DNA of 10,856 nucleotides from Deltaproteobacteria bacterium. GTDB lineage: Bacteria; Bdellovibrionota_C; UBA2361; OMII01. Below are positions 1 through 6,540 of this stretch, in pieces (the first letter of the stretch is position 1; each line of letters opens with the position of its first letter). Under the pieces are notes generated by a model that saw only the letters and a program-made list of their open reading frames with translations, ran no database searches and was not told the DNA's origin. A program made the position numbers and the translations under genes. Location: contig JALRCK010000028.1 of assembly GCA_023262305.1 (NCBI GenBank), positions 2,470-13,325 of the forward strand, in the 5' to 3' direction.

Positions 1-100
1 TGAAAGTGAAATTTCTGGTACCATTGAAAAAATTCTTGTAGAAGATGCCCAACCAGTGGAGTATGATCAGGTTCTTTTTCTACTTAATCCTAAGGGGTAA
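1..100 (+). CDS. accB: Biotin carboxyl carrier protein of acetyl-CoA carboxylase, C-terminal end (5' part lies outside the window)
   Basis: This is the last 32 residues and TAA stop of a frame that enters the window at base 2. The visible protein contains [20 protein letters not shown], which matches the closing half of the biotinyl (lipoyl-like) domain of AccB; E. coli AccB has [20 protein letters not shown] at this place. The EAMK biotinylation motif lies upstream and cannot be checked. AccB carries covalently bound biotin between the biotin carboxylase and the carboxyltransferase in the first step of fatty-acid synthesis. Its stop overlaps or abuts the accC start (TAATGATG), the usual accBC operon arrangement, so the assignment rests on both sequence and neighbour. 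Confidence 0.9.
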   Translation, partial: ESEISGTIEKILVEDAQPVEYDQVLFLLNPKG

Positions 101-102
101 TG

Positions 103-1716
103 ATGTTCAATAAGATATTAATTGCAAATCGGGGAGAAATTGCCCGTCGTGTTATAAAGGCGTGCTCCCAGATGGGGATTAAGCCGGTACTCGCGGTTTC
201 CGATGTTGATGCGGGGTCGCTCGCCTCTCAGGAGGCTCACGAGGTTGTGCGTATCGGGGGCCAAACAGCCGCGGAGTCCTACCTCAATCAGGAAAAGATA
301 CTAGAGGCAGCCCTAGCTTCGGGGTGCCAAGCCATTCACCCCGGCTACGGATTCCTCTCTGAGAATGCAGATTTCGCCCAGAAGGTGGGCGAGGCAGGCC
401 TTATCTTTGTGGGACCTTCACCTGACAGTATTCGCGCCCTGGGCGTAAAGACCACGGCCCGACGGACGGTTGCAGCAGCTGGTGTTCCTATTACCCCGGG
501 TAGTGAGGGTGCCGAGACCGATGAGCAGCTTATCGCGGCAGCTACTGGCATAGGCTTTCCGGTTATCATTAAAGCGGCGGCAGGGGGTGGGGGCCGGGGC
601 ATGCGGATCGTGCGCGCCGCTTCTGAGATGCAGGAGTCGGTCGAGCGGGCGCGAGCGGAGGCGCAGAAAAATTTTGGAAGCCCAGAGGTGTACTGTGAAA
701 AATTTATCGAAGGTCCTCGACATGTCGAGGTGCAGCTCTTTGGGGATAAGCACGGAAATGTTGTGCACTTCGGTACGCGCGATTGCTCGGCGCAGCGACG
801 ACATCAGAAGCTGGTAGAGGAGGCTCCAGCGCCATTTTTGGACTCGGATGTTCGCGAGATGATCCATCAGGCTGCAGTAACCGCGGCGAAGAGCGTCGGA
901 TATTACAACGCAGGAACCGCGGAGTTTCTCGTTTCTGGAAGAGACTTTTATTTCCTAGAGATCAATACCCGCATCCAAGTTGAGCATCCGATAACAGAGA
1001 TAGTGACCGGCACAGATCTCGTGCAGCTTCAACTCCGTGTCGCCATGGGAGAGAGGCTTCCACTCAAGCAAGATGAGATCTCGTTCACGGGACATGCGAT
1101 CGAATTACGGATTAACGCTGAGGATGTGTTTGAGGGATTTCGACCGGCTCTCGGCACTATCACCGAGTGGAGGCGAGGGGACTCTGCTGAGGTAAGAGAA
1201 GATTGTGGATATCGCGTCGGCGATACGATCCCTCCGTTCTATGATTCGCTTGTAAGCAAGGTTATCGTTCGCGGAGAGTCGAGGGCGGCCGCGCTCTTTA
1301 ACGCGTTTCAGTTTCTAAAGACGTACAGCATATCAGGAGTGCCAACAACGATTCCGTTTCACGCGTGGATTCTGGCCAACCCTGATTTTCAAACTACTGG
1401 AATCGACATCGGATATGTTGAACGAATTTTCACGGCGCAGGGAGCGCTTGAGGCACAAGCGCTTCTTCAAACAGACACGATGCACATGGAGCCCGATGCT
1501 CACGGTCCCCGATTTGACAGGGACGAGATCGTTCTCGCCAACGGGGAGCGGGTGCGAATTGAGCTTGAGCATGAACGAGGTGGCACGTTTTTAGCCATTC
1601 CGTTGACTCACCAGGGGGCACGAGCCGATCGGACGCTGTGGCGTCGGTCAAACAGTCGGACCGCGGTGTTATCAGCTATCGAGAAGGCGTTTTCTGGTAC
1701 CCACGGTGTGGGTTAG
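103..1716 (+). CDS. accC: Biotin carboxylase subunit of acetyl-CoA carboxylase, with a C-terminal extension
   Basis: AccC carboxylates biotin on AccB using ATP and bicarbonate. Numbering is from the second of two adjacent ATGs (103), chosen because AAGGGG at 92-97 then sits 5 bases upstream; ATG 100 would leave only 2. The protein has 537 residues. It has the N-terminal FNKILIANRGEIARRVIKA, the ATP-grasp glycine loop KAAAGGGGRGMR (157-168), and DCSAQRRHQKLVEEAPAP (227-244). The metal and active-site segment FLEINTRIQVEHPITEIVTG (284-303) holds the equivalents of E. coli E288, N290 and R292. The arginine equivalent to R338 is present in ELRINAED. All catalytic residues I know of are present. 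The family is normally about 450 residues. After the canonical core ends near residue 445 there are about 90 further residues with no domain I recognise. Translation is probably coupled to accB. Confidence 0.95.
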   Translation: MFNKILIANRGEIARRVIKACSQMGIKPVLAVSDVDAGSLASQEAHEVVRIGGQTAAESYLNQEKILEAALASGCQAIHPGYGFLSENADFAQKVGEAGLIFVGPSPDSIRALGVKTTARRTVAAAGVPITPGSEGAETDEQLIAAATGIGFPVIIKAAAGGGGRGMRIVRAASEMQESVERARAEAQKNFGSPEVYCEKFIEGPRHVEVQLFGDKHGNVVHFGTRDCSAQRRHQKLVEEAPAPFLDSDVREMIHQAAVTAAKSVGYYNAGTAEFLVSGRDFYFLEINTRIQVEHPITEIVTGTDLVQLQLRVAMGERLPLKQDEISFTGHAIELRINAEDVFEGFRPALGTITEWRRGDSAEVREDCGYRVGDTIPPFYDSLVSKVIVRGESRAAALFNAFQFLKTYSISGVPTTIPFHAWILANPDFQTTGIDIGYVERIFTAQGALEAQALLQTDTMHMEPDAHGPRFDRDEIVLANGERVRIELEHERGGTFLAIPLTHQGARADRTLWRRSNSRTAVLSAIEKAFSGTHGVG

Positions 1717-1748
1717 TGCCATTTCCAGTTTTTAGGCTGCCAGATGAC

Positions 1749-1803
1749 GCATCTGGGGCGCGTCGTACGGGCAGCTCCCTAACGGCGTGAAAGATGCTTT
1801 TTT
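1749..1803 (+). terminator. Probable rho-independent terminator after accBC
   Basis: The outer stem is GCATCT (1749-1754) paired with AGATGC (1792-1797). An internal bulge follows, then CGCGTCGT (1759-1766) paired with ACGGCGTG (1782-1789), including two G-T wobbles. The tip is GGG (1769-1771) paired with CCC (1777-1779). TTTTTT follows directly at 1798-1803. The position between accC and the next gene fits an operon end. A shorter perfect hairpin, CCAGATG-ACG-CATCTGG (1740-1756), shares the left arm and would compete with it. The structure was paired by eye and its energy was not calculated. Confidence 0.6.
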
Positions 1804-1824
1804 CGTCAAGCATTAGCCCGATGA

Positions 1825-1852
1825 TTGACTCTCGGTAAGTGCGTTGTATCTT
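1825..1852 (+). promoter_or_regulatory. Candidate sigma-70-type promoter for the beta-barrel gene
   Basis: TTGACT at 1825-1830 matches the -35 consensus at five of six bases. It is separated by 16 bases from TATCTT at 1847-1852, which matches the -10 consensus at four of six. It lies just after the accBC terminator and just before the preferred GTG start at 1864. If real, transcription would begin around 1858-1860 and leave only a few bases of leader. This is a sequence match only. Confidence 0.4.
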
Positions 1853-1863
1853 CTGAACCCACT

Positions 1864-2829
1864 GTGAAAGCCAAACTCTTCTTCGGATGTCTACTAGGAG
1901 CGTGTTTAGCGGCGTACCCCTCAAGCGCCCAACAATCGCCATTTCAAAATTCGGGTGACGTCGCTGCATTCATGAACGGCATCGTCAACGAGTCGGTTAA
2001 TGCTAACACCCTCTTTGCATCCCAGGAGGCGATCTCAACGGGTCGATATTCACAACGACAGAACTCGCAACCCGACAAGGATTATACGACCATTCGTCTG
2101 CCCGGACAGGTAGCGCTGGGTGAGAACAGTGACGCGGTACGTCCAGTCATTATTGGTAATGCAGCGATGTTGCGCACCACAGCAGGGTATAATCCCCCAA
2201 CGGGTGAGGGAGAGGCTGATTTCACGGTGACGTCACTTTTTGCTCTCTCGGCCGGAGGAGGTGCGCTCATCAAGCTCTCTGATTCGTTCACGCTCTCGCC
2301 ACAGGTGTCGCTTTCATACAGCCACATTAAGAATCGCTACGATTTCAACAATCCGTACAGTCAAACCTATCTTGAGATATATGAGAGTGAGCTTTTTAAT
2401 TGGGTGATGGATGTATTCACCTACACGCCGGCGCTCAAGTTATTTTACAAGCACGATCTGGGGTTCGGCATCTTCAATTACCAGATAGCGTACAGCTACC
2501 TTTTGAATGATACCATCAGTGATGACTCGCACCTCATAGACGTCAACTCCAGTACGGGACTGTGTTCAAATCGATTTGATGTTCTCATACCCACTGACGT
2601 AACAGCAGCGGGAGCCTCGTTCTATGTTCGACCGATGTTTCAATGGAACAATATTAGTGGCGGCGCGGTTGCAGGACTTGGACTTCGAGATCTCTATGAG
2701 GTGGGCTCCGATGTCGTTGCTAAGGTTTTGGACGAGGATGCTCTTTTCTCTACCATGACGGTTGGTGCGAGCTATGTAACAGGGGATAGCTTTGAGGGCT
2801 TCCACCTGGGAGCGGGCGTGACGTTTTAG
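1864..2829 (+). CDS. Exported protein, probable outer-membrane beta-barrel
   Basis: The protein has 321 residues from GTG 1864. It opens with a Sec signal peptide, MKAKLFFGCLLGACLAAYPS, followed by SAQQ, with likely cleavage after residue 22. The mature part has many short stretches of alternating polar and hydrophobic or aromatic residues (FTLSPQVSLSYSHIKNRY, LKLFYKHDLGFGIFNYQIAY, ASFYVRPMFQW). It ends in FHLGAGVTF, and a terminal Phe after a beta strand is the usual BAM-recognition signature of outer-membrane barrels. It resembles solitary autotransporter-type barrels in size, but I cannot confirm a family. A longer frame from TTG 1825 would add 13 residues ahead of the signal peptide, and that TTG doubles as a -35-like box, so I prefer GTG. 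No clear Shine-Dalgarno is visible. LGAC at residues 11-14 loosely resembles a lipobox, but the hydrophobic run continues past it. The downstream secreted Cys-repeat gene may be a partner (inference from position only). Confidence 0.7.
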   Translation: MKAKLFFGCLLGACLAAYPSSAQQSPFQNSGDVAAFMNGIVNESVNANTLFASQEAISTGRYSQRQNSQPDKDYTTIRLPGQVALGENSDAVRPVIIGNAAMLRTTAGYNPPTGEGEADFTVTSLFALSAGGGALIKLSDSFTLSPQVSLSYSHIKNRYDFNNPYSQTYLEIYESELFNWVMDVFTYTPALKLFYKHDLGFGIFNYQIAYSYLLNDTISDDSHLIDVNSSTGLCSNRFDVLIPTDVTAAGASFYVRPMFQWNNISGGAVAGLGLRDLYEVGSDVVAKVLDEDALFSTMTVGASYVTGDSFEGFHLGAGVTF

Positions 2830-2950
2830 GCGTATCTCTAACTAGCTCATTTCAATGCCTTTTTAGGTTGTCTGTCCCCTATAGTGCGCAGCACGTCCAG
2901 AGATCTCCATATCAGGAAGTAGGGGACTGTATTTCCTGGGGGGGATCTAC

Positions 2951-4636
2951 ATGGGTTTTCAGCGTTCTGCCACTCTCGTGGCGCTCATCATAGTTATATC
3001 TGCACTTCACCTTTCGCCAGCACATGCTCAGAATTTGTATGTGCGCAGCCCGGAGAATTTTTCGGATTGTCTCGGTGTTATCAATGGAACTGCTCAAGAT
3101 CTCGGATGCGGTTGTGGCAATCCGGCGCCAGGAGCGTGTGGTTGCTCACAGGATAGTAACCGTGTGTGTGGATGCGGAAGACCGGCTCCGAATGAATGTG
3201 GCTGCACGGGAGAGACCGACCAAGGATGTGGGTGTGGGAAGGGCACATCGTGCTTCTCCTCATGCCCCTACAACATCATCTCTGTCTACAGAAAGCGTGG
3301 TGACGGGCACAAAGAGGTCAACTACGGATACGACAAAAATAATCGCCCTGCTCACATCCATCCATGTGTTGACCAAAGGCTGAGGCAGTGGGACGCGGAG
3401 TGCGCCGGCGACAGAAACGGTAGTAAAGACTGCTTAGCGAAAAAGATCTTGGGGCCCTACTTCAATGGAGGCTCGGGGATTCAATATGTGACCTTTGACG
3501 CCGCGTGCAATCTGACCGTGAGTAACGAGGCGTTCTTCGTGGCACATAAGCAATGCTTAGCGATGTGGACGCAGACCGCATCTCCGATCTCGCTCATCCT
3601 CGGTCCAGGAGATGAGGTAGACGGTCGAGTAATTCTTACGCAGTTTCCGCTCAATCCAGCCAAGTCCGGCATGTGGTATCAGTGGCGTGCTTCGGCTCGC
3701 GCACCGCTTCTCGTATACGACCCTGCGCATAAGGGCGAGATCTCGTCAGCCCACCAACTATTTGGTGAGTGGACCTTCGGCGGTAAGCGAGTCGCAGCTC
3801 GGCGGCATGAGTCGCTCGCCGATATTCATGACGGCATGAGCGTAGCGTGGAGCAATGGATTTGAGGCGTTGGCCACCCTTGATACCAACGGTGATGAAAA
3901 GATCTCGGACACCGAACTAGAGCCCCTTGGACTCTGGTTTGATGAGAACCGTGATGGTGTAAGCCAAAAGGGAGAGGTTCGTACGCTCGCGCACGAGGGT
4001 ATTACAACACTCTTCTTTAAGCCTGACCGACAAAATGATCGAACGAGGAGCATTTATGTGACCCACGGATATGAACGTGTTGTTGGTGGAATCACCGAAG
4101 GCGGGGTGGCGGTAGACTGGTACGGCACGGAGGGGATGTCGCGGGATCAGCTTGTATCTACCTTGGCGTCACTTAATCAATTTGCGGCGGATCCGGGGGA
4201 CCAAGACCTCAAGCCCGCCGAATACGGAGCCCTTGAGCGTGCGCCCACTGACATCGATGGTTTGTGGCAATGGAGCTACCCTGATGGAACCTACGGTGGA
4301 ATCCTTGGGCTCTATGGATTGAAGAATGGAGGAGTACGCGGCTTTTCGTTGATAGACACGACGCTCTCAGAACAGGCTAAGGAGGGGCTTGGAGCGGAAC
4401 ATGTGGCAGCGGCCATTCCGCTTCGCGGAAGCATCGCGCACAGCAATGGCTCACAGGAGCGAACTATAAAGTTTACAATTTATGGAGCAGGCTCTGCGCA
4501 TGTTGAGACCACAGTGAACATCTCCCACGATGGCACGCGACTTCGAGGGAGAAGCAGGATTCTCTCTGGGATGAAGGATGAGCACGGCAATGATCTTTCA
4601 TATTCGTGGACGGCTGAAAGGTTTAAGACGCACTGA
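2951..4636 (+). CDS. Secreted protein with Cys-x-Cys decapeptide repeats and paired EF-hand-like loops, function unknown
   Basis: The protein has 561 residues from ATG 2951, with G-rich GGGGA (2941-2945) 5 bases upstream as the likely ribosome site. Residues 1-26 form a signal peptide ending AHA before Q27. Residues 53-95 hold five CGC motifs exactly ten residues apart, followed by CFSSC. More cysteines lie at 139, 151, 161, 186 and 202, which suggests a disulfide-stabilised periplasmic or extracellular domain. DTNGDEKISDTE (311-322) and DENRDGVSQKGE (331-342) each fit the 12-residue EF-hand calcium loop, with acidic or Asn residues at positions 1, 3 and 5 and Glu at 12. This paired layout is known from bacterial secreted calcium-binding proteins. 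The C-terminal part (about 435-558, from GLWQW to YSWTAERF) looks like a mostly beta, lipocalin-like fold; that is inference. No enzyme motif is recognised. Confidence 0.75.
   Translation: MGFQRSATLVALIIVISALHLSPAHAQNLYVRSPENFSDCLGVINGTAQDLGCGCGNPAPGACGCSQDSNRVCGCGRPAPNECGCTGETDQGCGCGKGTSCFSSCPYNIISVYRKRGDGHKEVNYGYDKNNRPAHIHPCVDQRLRQWDAECAGDRNGSKDCLAKKILGPYFNGGSGIQYVTFDAACNLTVSNEAFFVAHKQCLAMWTQTASPISLILGPGDEVDGRVILTQFPLNPAKSGMWYQWRASARAPLLVYDPAHKGEISSAHQLFGEWTFGGKRVAARRHESLADIHDGMSVAWSNGFEALATLDTNGDEKISDTELEPLGLWFDENRDGVSQKGEVRTLAHEGITTLFFKPDRQNDRTRSIYVTHGYERVVGGITEGGVAVDWYGTEGMSRDQLVSTLASLNQFAADPGDQDLKPAEYGALERAPTDIDGLWQWSYPDGTYGGILGLYGLKNGGVRGFSLIDTTLSEQAKEGLGAEHVAAAIPLRGSIAHSNGSQERTIKFTIYGAGSAHVETTVNISHDGTRLRGRSRILSGMKDEHGNDLSYSWTAERFKTH
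3107..3235 (+). repeat. In-frame Cys-x-Cys decapeptide repeat in the secreted protein
   Basis: This stretch encodes residues 53-95 of the secreted protein. CGC recurs at residues 53, 63, 73, 83 and 93, a strict 30-base period. Alternate units resemble each other more closely: CGCGNPAPGA and CGCGRPAPNE are one type, CGCSQDSNRV and CGCTGETDQG the other. The underlying unit is therefore about 20 residues (60 bases), present twice, plus a final half unit CGCGKGTS. Confidence 0.85.
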
Positions 4637-4642
4637 TGTAGG

Positions 4643-4666
4643 ATCTCTCATTTGAGGGATATTTTT
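4643..4666 (+). terminator. Possible rho-independent terminator after the secreted-protein gene
   Basis: ATCTCTC (4643-4649) pairs with GAGGGAT (4654-4660), with one G-T wobble and the loop ATTT. ATTTTT follows at 4661-4666. The stem is short and only moderately GC-rich, but it lies 7 bases after the stop codon, where a terminator is expected. It was found by eye, with no energy calculation. Confidence 0.45.
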
Positions 4667-4714
4667 CACATCGACCCTAGATTTTAAACGGAGCCTGGGT
4701 ATGCTCAAGGACCG

Positions 4715-5581
4715 ATGTCGCAGCGTTTAGATCCTATCATCGCGTTGAATGAGCTTGCAGCAAAAGGTCCGCCAACGGTGGCTGCCTTTCAGCGATTCGT
4801 TCGCACGTACTTTAAAAACTACGGACGAGACTTTCCGTGGCGACGAACGAAGGACCCCTACAAGATACTTGTCAGTGAGGTGATGCTGCAGCAAACGCAG
4901 ACGGAGAGAGTCGTTGTAAAATACGCTGAGTTCCTCAAGGCTTTTCCCACGTGGAAAGCTCTGAGCGATGCCTCTCCAGCAGAGGTGGTGAAGGTGTGGA
5001 TGGGGCTTGGCTACTACAGACGCGCGTTTAACCTCCACAAGGCGGCGCGGAGTGTCTGTGAGGAGTTCGGCGGCAAGCCTCCACGCAGCGCGGACGCCTT
5101 GAAACAGCTTCCTGGCGTCGGGCCCTACACGGCAGCGGCCGTTGCAGCCTTTGCATTTGGAGAGGCGGCGCCGATGATCGAAACCAACATACGCGCGGTG
5201 TACCTACATGTCTTTTACCCTCACGCATCAGAGGTGAGTGATAGTGAGATCCTCGACAAGGTTGCCGAGACGATGTGCCGAAAGGATCCTCGCACATGGT
5301 TTTATGCGCTGATGGATATCGGTGTTGTGCTCAAGAAGCACACGAAGGGAGTCAACGCGCGCAGCAAACACCATGTAAAACAGTCGAGGTTTCAGGGGTC
5401 CCAGCGCCAGGTTCGGGCTGCGGTGCTCAAGCTTGTCGTATCGAGAGCGAGAATTAAGCGTGACGAGGTGCTGTCCACACTCGTCTACGAAAAGAAGAAA
5501 GTCGAGAGAGCTCTTCTTGATTTGGAATCGGAAGGGTTGATCGCAGTGGGGCGCTCCGGTCGTGTCTCGATCGCCCGATGA
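4715..5581 (+). CDS. MutY-like HhH-GPD DNA glycosylase without an iron-sulfur cluster
   Basis: The protein has 288 residues and belongs to the HhH-GPD base-excision repair superfamily, closest to adenine glycosylase MutY. Visible are FPWRRTKDPYKILVSEVMLQ (40-59), with E55 at the position of the MutY catalytic Glu, then WMGLGYYRRA (95-104) and the helix-hairpin-helix LPGVGPYTA (132-140). The catalytic Asp segment (E. coli LDGNVKRV) reads IETNIRAV (155-162), so Glu replaces Asp. The four cluster cysteines that normally follow are absent (only C115 and C188 exist); instead there is NARSKHHVKQSRFQGS (214-229). There is no MutY C-terminal NUDIX-like domain; residues 233-288 look like a small winged helix. 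I recall this ETNIR-type variant from other prokaryotes, so it is a subgroup rather than a decayed gene, and its substrate is not proven. AAGGA at 4707-4711 is a close-spaced ribosome site. It converges on the next gene with a 2-base gap. Confidence 0.85.
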   Translation: MSQRLDPIIALNELAAKGPPTVAAFQRFVRTYFKNYGRDFPWRRTKDPYKILVSEVMLQQTQTERVVVKYAEFLKAFPTWKALSDASPAEVVKVWMGLGYYRRAFNLHKAARSVCEEFGGKPPRSADALKQLPGVGPYTAAAVAAFAFGEAAPMIETNIRAVYLHVFYPHASEVSDSEILDKVAETMCRKDPRTWFYALMDIGVVLKKHTKGVNARSKHHVKQSRFQGSQRQVRAAVLKLVVSRARIKRDEVLSTLVYEKKKVERALLDLESEGLIAVGRSGRVSIAR

Positions 5582-5583
5582 TC

Positions 5584-6348
5584 TTATCCGAGCATTGAGA
5601 GGGATGATGCGATCTCTGTCGTTCGAGCAAGCTGAGTGAATTCATCCTCCCACTGGCTATGAGCTGCGAGAATTTTCTTCGCGTACTGAACGCTCTGTGA
5701 GGGCGGAGTAGCAGCTCCTTTCATAGAGAGAGCAACATTTGCGGGTCCCCAGTTGTATGCGAGTAGCACTCGCTCTCGGTTGCCATGAAATTTTGCTTCG
5801 AGATATTTCAAGTAGGCGATGCCGATTCTCACGTTGATCGCTGGATCGTGGAGGTCATCGCTCTTCTTCAGGGCTATATTCTCGCGCTCTGAGATGTATT
5901 TTCCGGTAGCCGGCATCAGCTGCATGAGGCCTTTTGCTCCGCGGGAGGAGATGGCGCGGTTCTTAAACATACTCTCTGATCGAATAACTGCGGCAACGAA
6001 GAGCGGGTCAAAGTTGGCTTTCTCGCTCTCGCTAACGATGATCTCAGCTAACCCCCGTACATCCTCCTTCGGGGAGGTGTGTAACCGTATGATTTTAGAA
6101 ACAAAAGTGGCCTGTTGGGTCCGTCTGTGTGCCTTTACCCTCTCTAAGGTCTCCTGACTTTCTTGGATGGCTTTGGTCTCTTGGGCGGCTTGATCCGCTA
6201 GGTTTTTTTGAGTCAGAAGGAAAACCAGGGTAACGTAGGAGGCCAATCCGGCGCACTTGGCTGCTACATGTAGTGCGGCCTTGAGGGTGGTCAGTTTTTG
6301 GGAAATAACAACTCTTTTCATATCGGCTCTCGCCGTAGCTTTAAACAT
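5584..6348 (-). CDS. Membrane-anchored SLT-type lytic transglycosylase
   Basis: The protein cleaves the MurNAc-GlcNAc bond of peptidoglycan, forming 1,6-anhydroMurNAc. From ATG at 6348 it has 254 residues. A hydrophobic N-terminal segment (about 27-46, ASYVTLVFLLTQ) is a likely uncleaved anchor. A Gln/Glu-rich probably coiled-coil spacer follows (about 47-79). The catalytic SLT domain carries IRSESMFKNRAISSRGAKG with Glu125 as the catalytic acid, then GLMQLMP (140-146) and LAYNWGP (196-202), all hallmarks of family 1 transglycosylases. A second ATG at 6321 (245 residues) is an equally fair start. Neither start has a strong Shine-Dalgarno; GGAG lies close to the first and GAGAG about 5 bases from the second. 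The frame stays open to 6591 but would then overlap the mnmG 5' region with unconserved sequence. Periplasmic, inner-membrane location is inferred. Confidence 0.88.
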   Translation of the reverse strand: MFKATARADMKRVVISQKLTTLKAALHVAAKCAGLASYVTLVFLLTQKNLADQAAQETKAIQESQETLERVKAHRRTQQATFVSKIIRLHTSPKEDVRGLAEIIVSESEKANFDPLFVAAVIRSESMFKNRAISSRGAKGLMQLMPATGKYISERENIALKKSDDLHDPAINVRIGIAYLKYLEAKFHGNRERVLLAYNWGPANVALSMKGAATPPSQSVQYAKKILAAHSQWEDEFTQLARTTEIASSLSMLG

Positions 6349-6365
6349 CTCTCCGCCAGCAATGC

Positions 6366-6433
6366 GGCGGAAAGGGGTCCCACACATCGGGAGCCCCTTA
6401 CTTGCAGATGAGGTGGGTGGCGGAAAGGGTTCC
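6366..6433. repeat. 15-base direct repeat and hairpin in the transglycosylase-mnmG intergenic region
   Basis: GGCGGAAAGGGGTCC (6366-6380) recurs as GGCGGAAAGGGTTCC (6419-6433) with one mismatch; the start-to-start distance is 53 bases, close to five helical turns. Between and overlapping them is an inverted repeat: AAGGGG-T-CCC (6372-6381) pairs with GGG-A-(G)-CCCCTT (6389-6399), with one bulged G and a 7-base loop. On the minus strand this is upstream leader or promoter DNA of the transglycosylase. The role is unknown: a paired operator site, a leader hairpin, or chance. Confidence 0.4.
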
Positions 6434-6481
6434 TCATGGGTGTGAAGGCGCAGGCACACAATCGACCAGTTGATGTGCAAG

Positions 6482-6524
6482 TGTTTGTATTGAATTGATA
6501 TTTTGATTTTTAGTTTAAATTTTT
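6482..6524 (+). promoter_or_regulatory. AT-rich segment, likely promoter region of mnmG
   Basis: About 43 bases upstream of mnmG are strongly AT-rich, standing out from the GC-richer surroundings, and lie between divergent genes. TTGAAT (6490-6495) and TTGATA (6495-6500) resemble a -35 box, and TTAAAT (6515-6520) resembles a -10 box, but no pair has the standard 16-18 base spacing. I therefore mark the region and not a defined promoter. Confidence 0.35.
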
Positions 6525-6540
6525 GGGCAGCGGTAAGTTG

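Noticed and set aside
418..867. 149-codon open frame on the minus strand inside accC
   Set aside because: It lies wholly within the strongly conserved accC frame, shows no recognisable protein features, and is Arg/Ser/Leu-rich as expected of an antisense shadow.
1864..1929. Barrel protein as a lipoprotein through LGAC
   Set aside because: The Cys at residue 14 follows a very short hydrophobic stretch, which continues beyond it to a good AxA-like site (SSA before QQ); a Sec/SPI signal is more likely.
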